From positions 1 through 22,133 of the IMG/VR virus record IMGVR_UViG_3300043470_001195: a stretch of 22,133 bases of DNA. One strand, 5' to 3'. The notes under the pieces are model-generated. The model was not told the origin of the DNA. It worked only from the letters and a program-made list of their open reading frames with translations, and ran no database searches. How positions within the stretch are numbered: position 1 is the first letter of the stretch; every line of letters starts with the position of its first letter. Both the position numbers and the translations under genes were made by a program. The DNA is from a virus. This document shows, in pieces, positions 14,203-22,133 of the stretch.

Positions 14203-14597
14203 GCGCGCTGGCCCGCCTGTGCGCTGAGCAGCCCCATGACACACCACCAGCAGACCCCAACAACCAATGGGCCGACGTCCTTGGCGGCTTGGGTCTGCTT
14301 GACGCGCCAAAGGACGAAATTGAGTTTCACCTTTGGCCCGAAAGCGTGTTGGCATGGCGCTGCTGGACCAGCCTGCAAACGCAGTGGCGCACGGGCATGG
14401 CTGGCGCTACCGGCTTGGACTACGCAGGCGTTCGCGCCTGGCTGCTCGACGCGGGCCTCACAGACGCTGAGCGCATCGACGTGTGGCCCGGCATACAGGC
14501 CTGCGAAGTCGCCACGCTGCAAGTGTGGGCCGAGCGGCAAGCCGAACACCAGGCGCAACAAAACCAACCCCTGGCATCCATGCCAGGCAGAAACTAA
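13867..14597 (+). CDS. Tail assembly chaperone GT, product of -1 ribosomal frameshift
   Basis: After AAC (14197-14199) the ribosome is expected to slip back one base and read CTA AGC GCG from 14199, continuing to TAA at 14595-14597. The product would be join(13867..14199,14199..14597), 243 residues: 111 from G and 132 from the T-like part. The T part (WADVLGGLGLLDAPKDEIEFHLWPESVLAWRC..., then QWRTGMAGATGLDYAGVRAWLLDAGL) matches the pattern of DUF1799-type tail chaperones. It has no good start codon of its own: the ATG at 14127 lies within G and has no clear ribosome binding site. This mirrors lambda G-GT, and the frame relation (-1) is exactly right. Confidence 0.8.
14193..14225 (+). promoter_or_regulatory. 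Programmed -1 frameshift signal (slippery site and hairpin)
   Basis: The heptamer A AAA AAC at 14193-14199 is in the correct phase (zero-frame codons AAA AAC) and has the X XXY YYZ form. A seventh A lies at 14192. The zero-frame stop TAA follows at once. Downstream, AGCGC (14202-14206) can pair with GCGCT (14221-14225) around a 14-base loop as a possible stimulator. The hairpin is weak, and the heptamer is the main evidence. Confidence 0.75.
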
Positions 14598-14606
14598 GGC
14601 AAGTGC

Positions 14607-17600
14607 ATGAGCGCCAATCTGGGCATCAAAATCGGGGTGGAAGGCACCGCGCAGGCCGAAGGTGCGATGCGCCAAATGTCGGGCGCTATGCAAGGCCTGG
14701 GCGCAGCCACGCAAAAAACCCGCGAAGAAATGGAGATGGCCAAGCGGACGTTTGAAAGCTGGAGCGCCAACAACAGCGCACTGCCCCGCTTGAACCAGCA
14801 GATCAAAGACGTCGGCATCAGCGCGGGCCAAACCGCCAACGCCATGCGCATGATCCCCATGCAAATGACCGACATCGTGGTCAGCTTGGGCAGCGGCCAA
14901 AGCCCCTTCACCGTGCTGCTGCAACAAGGTGGCCAGCTCAAAGACAGCTTTGGCGGCGTGGGCGCGGCCCTGCGGGCCACCGCTGGTTATGTGGTCGGCC
15001 TGGTCAATCCATTCAGCGTGGCAGCAGCTGCGGTGGGTGCGCTTGGCCTAGCGTATTACAAAGGCAGCCAAGAGGCCGACGCCTTTAATAAAACCATTGC
15101 CCTGACCGGCAACGCCGTGGGGGCCAGTGCCAGCCAAATGGCGGGCATCGCGGCGACCATGGGGGGCACTTTCAGCACCACGGTGGGCAAAGCGTCCGAA
15201 GCCATCAACATCTTGGCCGCCACAGGCCAAGTGGGCCGCGAGAGCTTGGCCGGGTTTGCCAGCAGCGCCATCGCCGCTGAAAAAGCTCTGGGCCTGTCAC
15301 TGGAAAACATTGCCAAGAACTTTGCCGACCTCGGCAAAGACCCTGTGGGTGCGTCCACCCGTCTCAACGAGACGATGAACTACCTCACGGCCAGCACCTA
15401 CGAACAAATCAAAGCCGCCAAAGACCTTGGCCAATCCGCCAAAGCCGCTGCCCTGGCGCAGGGCGAATACGACCAAGCCCTCAAGACCGCCACCAACTCG
15501 GTGGTGCAAAACTTGGGCACCATCGAAAAAGCCTGGGCTGGCTTAACAAAGGGCGCCGGGATCGCTTGGGACGCCATGCTGGGCCGGGGGCGTGTTGATA
15601 GCGTCAAGGAAAGCCTGAGCAAGACCGAGCGCATCTTAAAAGACACGCTCGAGCGCCAAGAGCAATTTGGCAAGGGCTCATTTTTGTCGGGCCTGCTCGA
15701 TGGCGAGGTCAAAAAACTCCAAGAAAAAATCGCGGGATACAGAGAGATCGAGCAGCTAGAAAAACGCGCCGGCCTTGCCACGGTCGAGCGCAACGCCGCC
15801 AACAAAGAGGGCATCGCCGCCATCGACGCCATCACCAAGGCCAATTCAGCCGCGCTTACCAAACAAGAACAACTCAACAAGGCGCTGGGCGACTACCGCA
15901 AACAACTTGACACCCTGCGCGGCACCAACCCCAACAGCGCACTGCTCGACCCCAAACAAATCGCCAAGACCGAAGCCAATATCCGCGAGCAATTCAAGCC
16001 CGCTGCTGTCAGCACTGGTGGCGAATCCGAGCTGGCCAGCCTGCGCGCCAAAACCATCGAGGCCGAACGCTACCTGGCCGCCCTCAAACAGCTGGGCCTC
16101 GAGGCCGACAAACTCACCGAAGGCGAGCGCGCCGCCCTGCGCCTGCGCGAAGAGCTCAAAGGCACCCTCACCGCCCAAGTGCGCACCAGCAAAGAGGCCG
16201 CCCTGGCCGAAGCCGAGCGCCTGGGCATCGTGCAGCGCCAGATCGTGTCCGAAAAAGACCTGGCCGAACAAGCCAAAAAGAACGCCGCCGAAACCGCCAA
16301 GTTCTTCGACGACAGCATCAAAGCCCAAGCCGCCGCCGTCAACGCCGCCGACAAAAGCACCGAGGCCATCAAAAAACAAGCCATGGCCGAACGCGAAGCC
16401 ACGGCCAGCATCGGCCTCACCAAAGAAGCGATCGCCGAACTCACCACCGCCAAATACGAAGACGCCGCCGCCAGCAAAGAGCGCCTGGCCGAAATCATGG
16501 CCGAAGCGGGCGAGCCCGAGCTGCTGATCAAAAAATACCGCGAAGAAGCCAAAGCCCTGCGCGACCTGGCCAAAGCCAAGCGCGAACGCGGGGCCGCCGA
16601 AACAGCCGAAGCCATCCGCAAAGACGAAGCCAGCGCCGCCAAAAAGCTGGCCGAAGAATCCCAAAAGGCCGCAGAAAAAGCCCAGCAAGACTGGCAGCGC
16701 GCCGCCGACAAGATCGAACAAAGCCTTACCGACGCCCTGATGCGCGGCTTTGAAAACGGCAAAGGCTTCGGAGAAAACCTGCGCGATGCGCTGGTCAATA
16801 TGTTCAAAACCATGGTGCTGCGCCCGGTCATTCAGGCCACATTGCAGCCCGTGGCCAACAGCCTGCAAAGCGCCTTTTTTGGCGGCCCCGGCCAAAACAT
16901 GGCATCCGGCCTCAGCAACCTGTCCAGCATGGGCAGCTTCTTCGACACGGGCGGCTCCATCTTGGGCGGCTTGGCAGGCAGCAGCGCCGCTTATGGCGCA
17001 GCCCTGGGCACCACCAGCATCGGCGCAGGCTCGCAAGCCGCCATGCTGGCCGCCCAAACCAGCGGCTTTGGCACAGCGGGCCTGTCGGCCACAGCGGGCG
17101 CAGCGGGGGCATCCGGCATGGCCACATTGGCCGCTGCCACGCCTTACATCGCCGCCGCGCTGGCCGTCTACGCCTTGGTCAAAGACCTCGACACCAGCGG
17201 CACCATCCACACGGGCGGAAGCGCCTCTTTCAGCGCCTCCGGCGGCGTCATGCGCAACATCGGGCAAGGCAGAACCGGCTTTGCCTACACCGACCAACGG
17301 GCCGAAACCACCGACATGGCCGCCAGCATGTCGCAGGCCATCGTCGGCCTGCTGGACAGCACTGCCAAGTCATTTGGCAAAACGGCGGGCTACGAAGCCG
17401 CCACCGCCTTTGCCGATGACTCATCAAAAGACGGCGCATGGGGCACCCTCATCATCAACAAGGGCGGCACAGACCTGCTCAACTGGGCCGACCAACGCCA
17501 AAGCCGCTGGGCCCCCAGAACATTTGCAGACGGCCAAGAGGGCGTGCAGCAATATATGGCCGCCGTGGCCAAGGATGTGCGCGACATGCTGGTCAAAGAA

Positions 17601-19892
17601 ACCCCCGGCTGGGCAGACGCCATGCTCAACGCCCTGGGCGACGCGCCCACGCTCGACCAGCTGGCGACCGTGGTCGCGCAAATCAACCAGATCCAATCCA
17701 CCTTTGTGCAGTTTGGCGCGGCCATGCCCCAGCTGGCAGGCCTGACCGATGACGCCGTGGGCAGCCTGCTGGGCTTGGCCGGTGGCATCCAAAACCTGCA
17801 GTCGGGCTTGGGCGCTTATTACGACAAGTTCTACAGCGAAGCAGAAAAGCAAAGTGCCGCCACCAAGCGCATGACCGAGCAAATGACAGCGCTGGGCTTC
17901 AGCCTGCCCGCCACCAATGCCGAATACCGCAAGCTGGTCGAAGCCCAAGACCTCACCACCGAAGCAGGCCGCCGCCAATACACCGCGCTGATCGCCTTGG
18001 CCCCGGCCTTTGATCAGGTCACCGCATCAGCCGAACAAGCCACCCAGCGCATCAACCAAGAGCGCGAGCGCCTGGAGCTGGAACTGCTCCGCGCCCAAGG
18101 CAACACCACCGAGCTGCGCACCCGCGAACGCAACGCCATCGACGCCAGCAACCGCGCCCTGTACGACCAACTCAAGGCACTCGAAGACGCCAAAGCCGCG
18201 CAAGAGGCCTACAACCAAGCCCTGCAGTCCGCCCAAAGCGCCTTGGCCTCCGCGCTCAGCCGCGTGCAGTCCGCCCAAAGCGCGGTCGACGCCGTGCGCG
18301 AGCAAGGCACCAGCGCTTACCTTGCCGCCTTGTCCGAAGTGGCCAGCATTCAAGAACAAATCGCCGCCGAAACCCGCCAGACGGCCAACGCCTACCGCGA
18401 CCTGGCGCAGCAGCTGCGCGAATACGTCAACGGCATCGTGGTGCCCCCCAGCGCCAGTTTTGCCCAAGCCCTCACCCGCGCGCTGGGTGGCGACCGCGAA
18501 GCCATGGCCAGCTTGCCCGGACTGGCCACATCGGCCACCGAGCAAGCCCGCAATGAAGCGGCCAACCGCAACGAATTCGCCCGTGGCCAAGCGCAAATCT
18601 TGTCGGGCGTGCTCGAAGCCGCTGCCGAAGCCCAGCGCCGGGGCATCGAAACCCCCGCCCAGGCTGCCCAAACCCTGCAGCAAAAACTGCTCGAGGCCCA
18701 AAGCAAACTGGCCGAAGCGCTGAACGCAGCCAACGCCATCGGCGCGCCGCTTGTGTCCCGCCAAGAGCGACTGATAGACCAATACGCCAAAGCCCTGAGC
18801 GAGCTGGCCACCGCCAACAGCGAAGCCGCCATTGCCCGCGCCAAGCTCGACGCCCTGATCGGCAACACCGCCGCCACCGCCACCAACACCGCCCTGAGCG
18901 CCGAGCGCACCCAGCTGCTGCGCAACGCCATCGTGGCCGGGTTCGACCAACTCGACACCTCCAACGACGGGCTGCTGAGCATTGCCGAATTCAAGTCGGG
19001 CATGGCCGGCAAAGCCTCAGACGCCGAGCTGCAGTCCCTGTTCCGCATGATCGACACCAACAACGACGGCATGGTCAGCAGGCTCGAAGCCATCGCCTTC
19101 AACACCGACGCCACCGCCAAGGAAATCAAAAACCTGGGCACCGTGATCAGCGTGGGCGGCTTGGTCAAGTTTGACCCGAATGACCCGATCCGCTCGGTGT
19201 TCGACAACATCAGCAAAACCAACAACGTGCTCACGGCGCAGTTCGTCAAGTGGATCGAGATCACGTCCGGCTCCATCGTCTCGCAAAACACCGAGGCGGG
19301 CACCATCGCCGTGAGCGCCATCACCGGCTTCATGACCGCCACCAACCGATCGGGCGGCGCTGCGGGCTTCCCCGGCCAATACGTGCTGCAGTACGACAGC
19401 ACCAACTATTTGATGCAGATCGCCGCCAGCAGCGCCACCACCGCCCAGATTTTGAACAACCTGGCCTTTGGCCAATACAGCATGCTGGTGCGCGGGTTTG
19501 GCGATGGCCAGTCCGTGCCCGTGTCTTTCCGCCGCGATGCAGGCACCACCGCCTTCTTCGAAAACGGCGGCGCATTCGCCAACGGCGTGGTCACCCGGCC
19601 CACCAGCTTCAACATGGGCGTCATGGGCGAGGCCGGGCCCGAAGCCATCATGCCGCTCACCAACATCAACGGCCAGCTGGGCATCCGCGCCCAAATGTCG
19701 GGGGCCGGTGCGCTGGTCGACGAAGTGCGCGCCCTGCGCTCTGAGGTGGTCAACCTGCGCGCCGAAACCCGCGCCGGGTCTGTCGCCTCGCAAGAGCACC
19801 TGCAGCTGCAGCGCCGCATGACGCGCAATGGCCAATCCATGCCGATCACCGGCGTCCAAAACGACACGCTCAAAGTGGAGGTGGCCGCATGA
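14607..19892 (+). CDS. Tail tape measure protein with C-terminal EF-hand pair
   Basis: This 1761-residue protein (lambda gpH has 853) sets tail length and is chaperoned by G/GT. Its N-terminus ([20 protein letters not shown]) and [20 protein letters not shown] are typical of lambda-type tape measures. Hydrophobic segments lie at about 126-152 ([21 protein letters not shown]) and 845-858 ([12 protein letters not shown]). Long Ala/Lys/Glu-rich coiled-coil stretches cover about 270-730 and 1130-1400. Two canonical EF-hand loops, [12 protein letters not shown] (1450-1461) and [12 protein letters not shown] (1483-1494), are 33 residues apart. The end has the common tape-measure motif [12 protein letters not shown]...[14 protein letters not shown]. 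The start has AAGG upstream, and the stop overlaps the next gene by 4 bases. Confidence 0.93.
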   Translation: MSANLGIKIGVEGTAQAEGAMRQMSGAMQGLGAATQKTREEMEMAKRTFESWSANNSALPRLNQQIKDVGISAGQTANAMRMIPMQMTDIVVSLGSGQSPFTVLLQQGGQLKDSFGGVGAALRATAGYVVGLVNPFSVAAAAVGALGLAYYKGSQEADAFNKTIALTGNAVGASASQMAGIAATMGGTFSTTVGKASEAINILAATGQVGRESLAGFASSAIAAEKALGLSLENIAKNFADLGKDPVGASTRLNETMNYLTASTYEQIKAAKDLGQSAKAAALAQGEYDQALKTATNSVVQNLGTIEKAWAGLTKGAGIAWDAMLGRGRVDSVKESLSKTERILKDTLERQEQFGKGSFLSGLLDGEVKKLQEKIAGYREIEQLEKRAGLATVERNAANKEGIAAIDAITKANSAALTKQEQLNKALGDYRKQLDTLRGTNPNSALLDPKQIAKTEANIREQFKPAAVSTGGESELASLRAKTIEAERYLAALKQLGLEADKLTEGERAALRLREELKGTLTAQVRTSKEAALAEAERLGIVQRQIVSEKDLAEQAKKNAAETAKFFDDSIKAQAAAVNAADKSTEAIKKQAMAEREATASIGLTKEAIAELTTAKYEDAAASKERLAEIMAEAGEPELLIKKYREEAKALRDLAKAKRERGAAETAEAIRKDEASAAKKLAEESQKAAEKAQQDWQRAADKIEQSLTDALMRGFENGKGFGENLRDALVNMFKTMVLRPVIQATLQPVANSLQSAFFGGPGQNMASGLSNLSSMGSFFDTGGSILGGLAGSSAAYGAALGTTSIGAGSQAAMLAAQTSGFGTAGLSATAGAAGASGMATLAAATPYIAAALAVYALVKDLDTSGTIHTGGSASFSASGGVMRNIGQGRTGFAYTDQRAETTDMAASMSQAIVGLLDSTAKSFGKTAGYEAATAFADDSSKDGAWGTLIINKGGTDLLNWADQRQSRWAPRTFADGQEGVQQYMAAVAKDVRDMLVKETPGWADAMLNALGDAPTLDQLATVVAQINQIQSTFVQFGAAMPQLAGLTDDAVGSLLGLAGGIQNLQSGLGAYYDKFYSEAEKQSAATKRMTEQMTALGFSLPATNAEYRKLVEAQDLTTEAGRRQYTALIALAPAFDQVTASAEQATQRINQERERLELELLRAQGNTTELRTRERNAIDASNRALYDQLKALEDAKAAQEAYNQALQSAQSALASALSRVQSAQSAVDAVREQGTSAYLAALSEVASIQEQIAAETRQTANAYRDLAQQLREYVNGIVVPPSASFAQALTRALGGDREAMASLPGLATSATEQARNEAANRNEFARGQAQILSGVLEAAAEAQRRGIETPAQAAQTLQQKLLEAQSKLAEALNAANAIGAPLVSRQERLIDQYAKALSELATANSEAAIARAKLDALIGNTAATATNTALSAERTQLLRNAIVAGFDQLDTSNDGLLSIAEFKSGMAGKASDAELQSLFRMIDTNNDGMVSRLEAIAFNTDATAKEIKNLGTVISVGGLVKFDPNDPIRSVFDNISKTNNVLTAQFVKWIEITSGSIVSQNTEAGTIAVSAITGFMTATNRSGGAAGFPGQYVLQYDSTNYLMQIAASSATTAQILNNLAFGQYSMLVRGFGDGQSVPVSFRRDAGTTAFFENGGAFANGVVTRPTSFNMGVMGEAGPEAIMPLTNINGQLGIRAQMSGAGALVDEVRALRSEVVNLRAETRAGSVASQEHLQLQRRMTRNGQSMPITGVQNDTLKVEVAA

Positions 19893-20800
19893 GCCAGATG
19901 TATTTGGTCCAGCCCATCCAGCTGACCGCTGCCAAACTGGTCAGCACCACCGCTGTTGACACCACGCCCAACTGGACCGCTGGCAGTTACCACAAAGACG
20001 CCGCCGTGCTCTACACCGCCGCCGACGGCCTGCCACACAAATGGGTCAGCCTGGTGTCCAGCAACACCGCCACCCCAGGCACCGACTCGACCAAGTGGCT
20101 CGACATGGGCGCGGGCAACAAATACGCCATGTTTGACAGCTACAACAGCAGCCAAACCACCGCCACCAGCCCCCTGGTGGTCGAAGTGCTGCCCGGAGCG
20201 GCCTTCACCACTCTGGCGCTGTTCAACCTCACGGGCGGCAGCGTGCGCGTCGAAGTCATCAACTCGGCCAGCGCCGTCATCTTTGACGAAACCAAAAGCC
20301 TCTCACAGCGCAAAACCGCGAACTGGACAGAGTATTACTTTGCAGGCTTTGGTGGGCGGCTGTCGCAGGTCATCTTTAACGGCATGCCGCTGGGCGCCAC
20401 CAACAAAGTGCGCATCACCGTCACCGGCTCGGGCACCCTGGGCATCGGCCGCATGGTCATCGGCCGCAAACAAGTGCTGGGCATCTTGGAGCACGGCGCT
20501 GCGCCCTTCATCACCGACTACAGCCGCAAAGAGTGGGACACCGACTTCGGCGACTACACCTGGGTGCGCCGCGACTTCAGCCGGGGCTTTCGCGGCACCG
20601 TGTGGGTCGACAACATCCAGCTCAACAGCGTCTGGTCCACCCTGATCGCCGTGCGCGCCATCCCCACGCTTTGGGTGGGCAGCGACAACGACATGTACTC
20701 CGAAACCTTGGTCACCCTGGGCGTCATGCAAGACGCGCCTGTCTCGATCAACTACGCCACCAATTCAGTGCTCAATTTCACCATCGAAGGCCTCACATGA
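19889..20800 (+). CDS. Minor tail protein with carbohydrate-binding-like N-terminal domain
   Basis: This 303-residue protein is coupled to the tape measure (ATGA, 19889-19892). Residues about 25-75 ([17 protein letters not shown]...[21 protein letters not shown]) have the aromatic/Gly spacing of small carbohydrate-binding modules of the CBM5/12 (chitin-binding) kind. The middle (about 85-200) is a beta-sandwich-like part ([29 protein letters not shown]). The C-terminal third ([22 protein letters not shown]...[17 protein letters not shown]) resembles phage tail-tip or fibre-connector proteins of unknown function. It takes the place where lambda has M and L. Its role in the tail tip or in host glycan contact is inferred. 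Confidence 0.65.
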   Translation: MSQMYLVQPIQLTAAKLVSTTAVDTTPNWTAGSYHKDAAVLYTAADGLPHKWVSLVSSNTATPGTDSTKWLDMGAGNKYAMFDSYNSSQTTATSPLVVEVLPGAAFTTLALFNLTGGSVRVEVINSASAVIFDETKSLSQRKTANWTEYYFAGFGGRLSQVIFNGMPLGATNKVRITVTGSGTLGIGRMVIGRKQVLGILEHGAAPFITDYSRKEWDTDFGDYTWVRRDFSRGFRGTVWVDNIQLNSVWSTLIAVRAIPTLWVGSDNDMYSETLVTLGVMQDAPVSINYATNSVLNFTIEGLT

Positions 20801-22041
20801 CCACACCCAACCCACCCGACGTCGGCACCGCCCCCAGCCCCGCGCCCACCACCGAAGATCCCTCGAACTTCGACGCACGGGCCGATGCGTTCCACGCGTT
20901 CTTCCCCAACTGGCTGAATGTCAAATTCCCGGCAGTGCTCACCTGGATCAAAGACCGCACGACCGAGGTTTACAACAACACCGTCACCGTGGCATCCAAC
21001 GTGGCCAGCGCCGCCGCCAGCGCCGCCGCCGCCCTGGTCAGCGCCAACAACGCCAACGCCAGCGCCGTGTCTGCATCGGCTGATGCTGCCGGGGCTTTGA
21101 GCTACCTCAACAACTTTAAGGGCCAGTACTACGGCCCCCTGGCCACCGACCCGGCAACCGACCCGCTGGGCAATCCGCCCGGCGTGGGCGACCTGTACTG
21201 GAACACCACCGCAGGCCAAATGCGCGTTTTCAGTGGCGGCGCGTGGGTGCAGACCTTCTTGCCCGCATCGGCTTACATGGACCTGGTGTCTGCGCAGACA
21301 GTGGCGGGGGTTAAGACCTTCAGCAGCAACCCTGTTCTGAGCGCGGGCACAGCCAACGGCGTGGCCTACCTGAACGGCAGCAAAGTCCTGACCACGGGGT
21401 CTGCGCTGACGTTTGATGGGGCTAGGTTGAGTGTTGGTGCGGGTACAGCCCTAAACGTTGCTGGTTACAACAACATCGTAATTAACGGCAGTACTGGCGG
21501 TTTGCTTGAATTGAAGTCAAATGACGCACGGGTACTTCAAATCCAAACAGACGGGGCTTCCGCAGGAGCGACAATTTCAACGGTAGCTAACGGAAACAAC
21601 CCACCTCTGATTTTTGGCGTCAACAGCACCGAACAAATGCGCCTGACCAGCACAGGTCTGGGGATTGGGACGAGTTCGCCTGCGGGTAAGTTGGATGTGC
21701 GTGGAAATATTGTCCTAAGCGCTGCGAGCGCAGTTAACGGCGGCTATCAAGAAATCAGCTTCCCTGCTGGCGTTTACACTAAAGCTGCGATTCGTGGGTA
21801 TAGCGTTGGCACAACAGATGCTGGTGAACTTCGTTTTTATACCGCTCCTGCTGGCGATTTAGTTGCAGAACGCGCCCGTATCGACTCCAGCGGGAATTTC
21901 ATCAAATCCGTGCCGACTACCCCGCCCTCGCTTGCCGCCAACGGCACGATGGTTTTTAACCTCACCAGCAACACCAACCTGCGCGTATCTGTGCGCGGCA
22001 GTGATGGGGTAACGCGCACCGCAAACATCACTTTGGCTTAA
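20797..22041 (+). CDS. Tail fibre protein
   Basis: This 414-residue protein starts at ATG 20797 (ATGA overlap); the frame opens at 20533 but that part shadows the previous gene. After a Pro-rich leader comes the fibre N-terminal pattern DPSNFDARADAFHAFFPNW (about 21-39), then an Ala/Ser coiled stalk (VASAAASAAAALVSANNANASAVSASADAAGA, positions about 69-101, shown here only in outline: mostly A, S, N). Next are short collagen-free beta segments (GDLYWNTTAGQMRVFSGGAW) and a repeat-like shaft with GLGIGTSSPAGKLDVRGNIV, typical of phage fibres. The last 150 residues lack an S74 intramolecular chaperone motif. Its less GC-biased codons at about 21415-21860 suggest an exchanged receptor-binding module. 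Confidence 0.8.
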   Translation: MTTPNPPDVGTAPSPAPTTEDPSNFDARADAFHAFFPNWLNVKFPAVLTWIKDRTTEVYNNTVTVASNVASAAASAAAALVSANNANASAVSASADAAGALSYLNNFKGQYYGPLATDPATDPLGNPPGVGDLYWNTTAGQMRVFSGGAWVQTFLPASAYMDLVSAQTVAGVKTFSSNPVLSAGTANGVAYLNGSKVLTTGSALTFDGARLSVGAGTALNVAGYNNIVINGSTGGLLELKSNDARVLQIQTDGASAGATISTVANGNNPPLIFGVNSTEQMRLTSTGLGIGTSSPAGKLDVRGNIVLSAASAVNGGYQEISFPAGVYTKAAIRGYSVGTTDAGELRFYTAPAGDLVAERARIDSSGNFIKSVPTTPPSLAANGTMVFNLTSNTNLRVSVRGSDGVTRTANITLA

Positions 22042-22059
22042 GCCATCAAGGAAACCACC

Positions 22060-22133
22060 ATGCAATGGACCATCTCCCAAATCGACCAGCAATTCCGTGA
22101 CGGCAAGCTGGTGCCCGCCACCGCCCATTGGCA
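22060..22133 (+). CDS. Start of a small fibre-associated protein (3' truncated by window edge)
   Basis: ATG 22060 lies after AAGGA (22047-22051) and reads MQWTISQIDQQFRDGKLV, then PATAHW to the edge. This opening (ISQ-D-Q-DGKLV-ATAHW) resembles short proteins often found right after phage fibre genes, which start with a conserved TISQ...DG...TAHW strand pattern. The gene continues past the window, so length and function are open. The 18-base gap after the fibre gene suggests the same transcript. Confidence 0.6.
   Translation, partial: MQWTISQIDQQFRDGKLVPATAHW

Noticed and set aside
15846-17297. 483-residue - strand frame opposite the tape measure
   Set aside because: Phe/Gly/Ala-rich shadow of Ala/Lys/Glu coiled-coil codons; no ribosome binding site or domain.
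20533-20796. N-terminal extension of the tail fibre frame
   Set aside because: Arg/His-rich read-through of the previous gene's other frame; ATG 20797 overlaps the stop as ATGA.
1-22133. CRISPR arrays, insertion sequences, rRNA or integrase
   Set aside because: No regularly spaced repeats, transposase motifs, rRNA-like sequence or recombinase genes were seen on either strand.

Overview
This window is a late (packaging, head and tail) gene block of a tailed phage with siphovirus morphology. It is either an integrated prophage or a free phage or contig. No integrase, repressor, replication or host gene is present, so the sequence alone cannot decide which. High GC, strong G/C third-position preference and the module types suggest a betaproteobacterial (Burkholderiales, perhaps Comamonadaceae) host; that host call is inference. 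All convincing genes are on the + strand.

Layout: (1) 1-149, tail of an unrecognised gene, then a short non-coding stretch that may hold cos. (2) 280-2855, Nu1/gpA-type small and large terminase. (3) 2849-3777, a Mor-family transcription activator and two small genes. (4) 3778-4002, a break: a tRNA-like element without a canonical anticodon arm, a strong intrinsic terminator, and a 33-bp repeat containing a dyad. (5) 4003-6494, a gpW-like connector and a lambda-type portal with an extended C-terminus. (6) 6500-10358, an accessory-looking set: a permuted NlpC/P60-like hydrolase, a 99-residue unknown, a 960-residue fibre-like protein with an AT-rich core, and a 72-residue basic protein with a Trp repeat. 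(7) The second copy of the repeat at 10357-10389, followed by an HK97-type prohead protease fused to the major capsid protein. (8) 12347-13724, head-tail joining, tail terminator and tail tube proteins. (9) 13867-14597, tail assembly chaperones G and GT, made through a -1 frameshift at A AAA AAC. (10) 14607-19892, a 1761-residue tape measure with two EF-hands near its C-terminus. (11) 19889-22133, a carbohydrate-binding-like tail protein, a tail fibre and the start of a small fibre-associated gene.

How it works together: terminase and portal package DNA into a shell built from the protease/capsid fusion. gpW-, gpFII- and gpU-like proteins join head and tail. V, G/GT and the tape measure build a long tail, and the fibre proteins probably bind the host. 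Genes are packed with many ATGA overlaps, implying a translationally coupled operon. The operon is interrupted at 3778-4002 and before 10425, and the same repeat sits 35-40 bp before the next structural gene at both places.

The most interesting idea is regulatory. A Mor-like activator is encoded just upstream of a terminator and two copies of a dyad that could be its operators, re-starting transcription for the portal and capsid blocks. This is inference; the repeat, the terminator and the protein family are seen directly.
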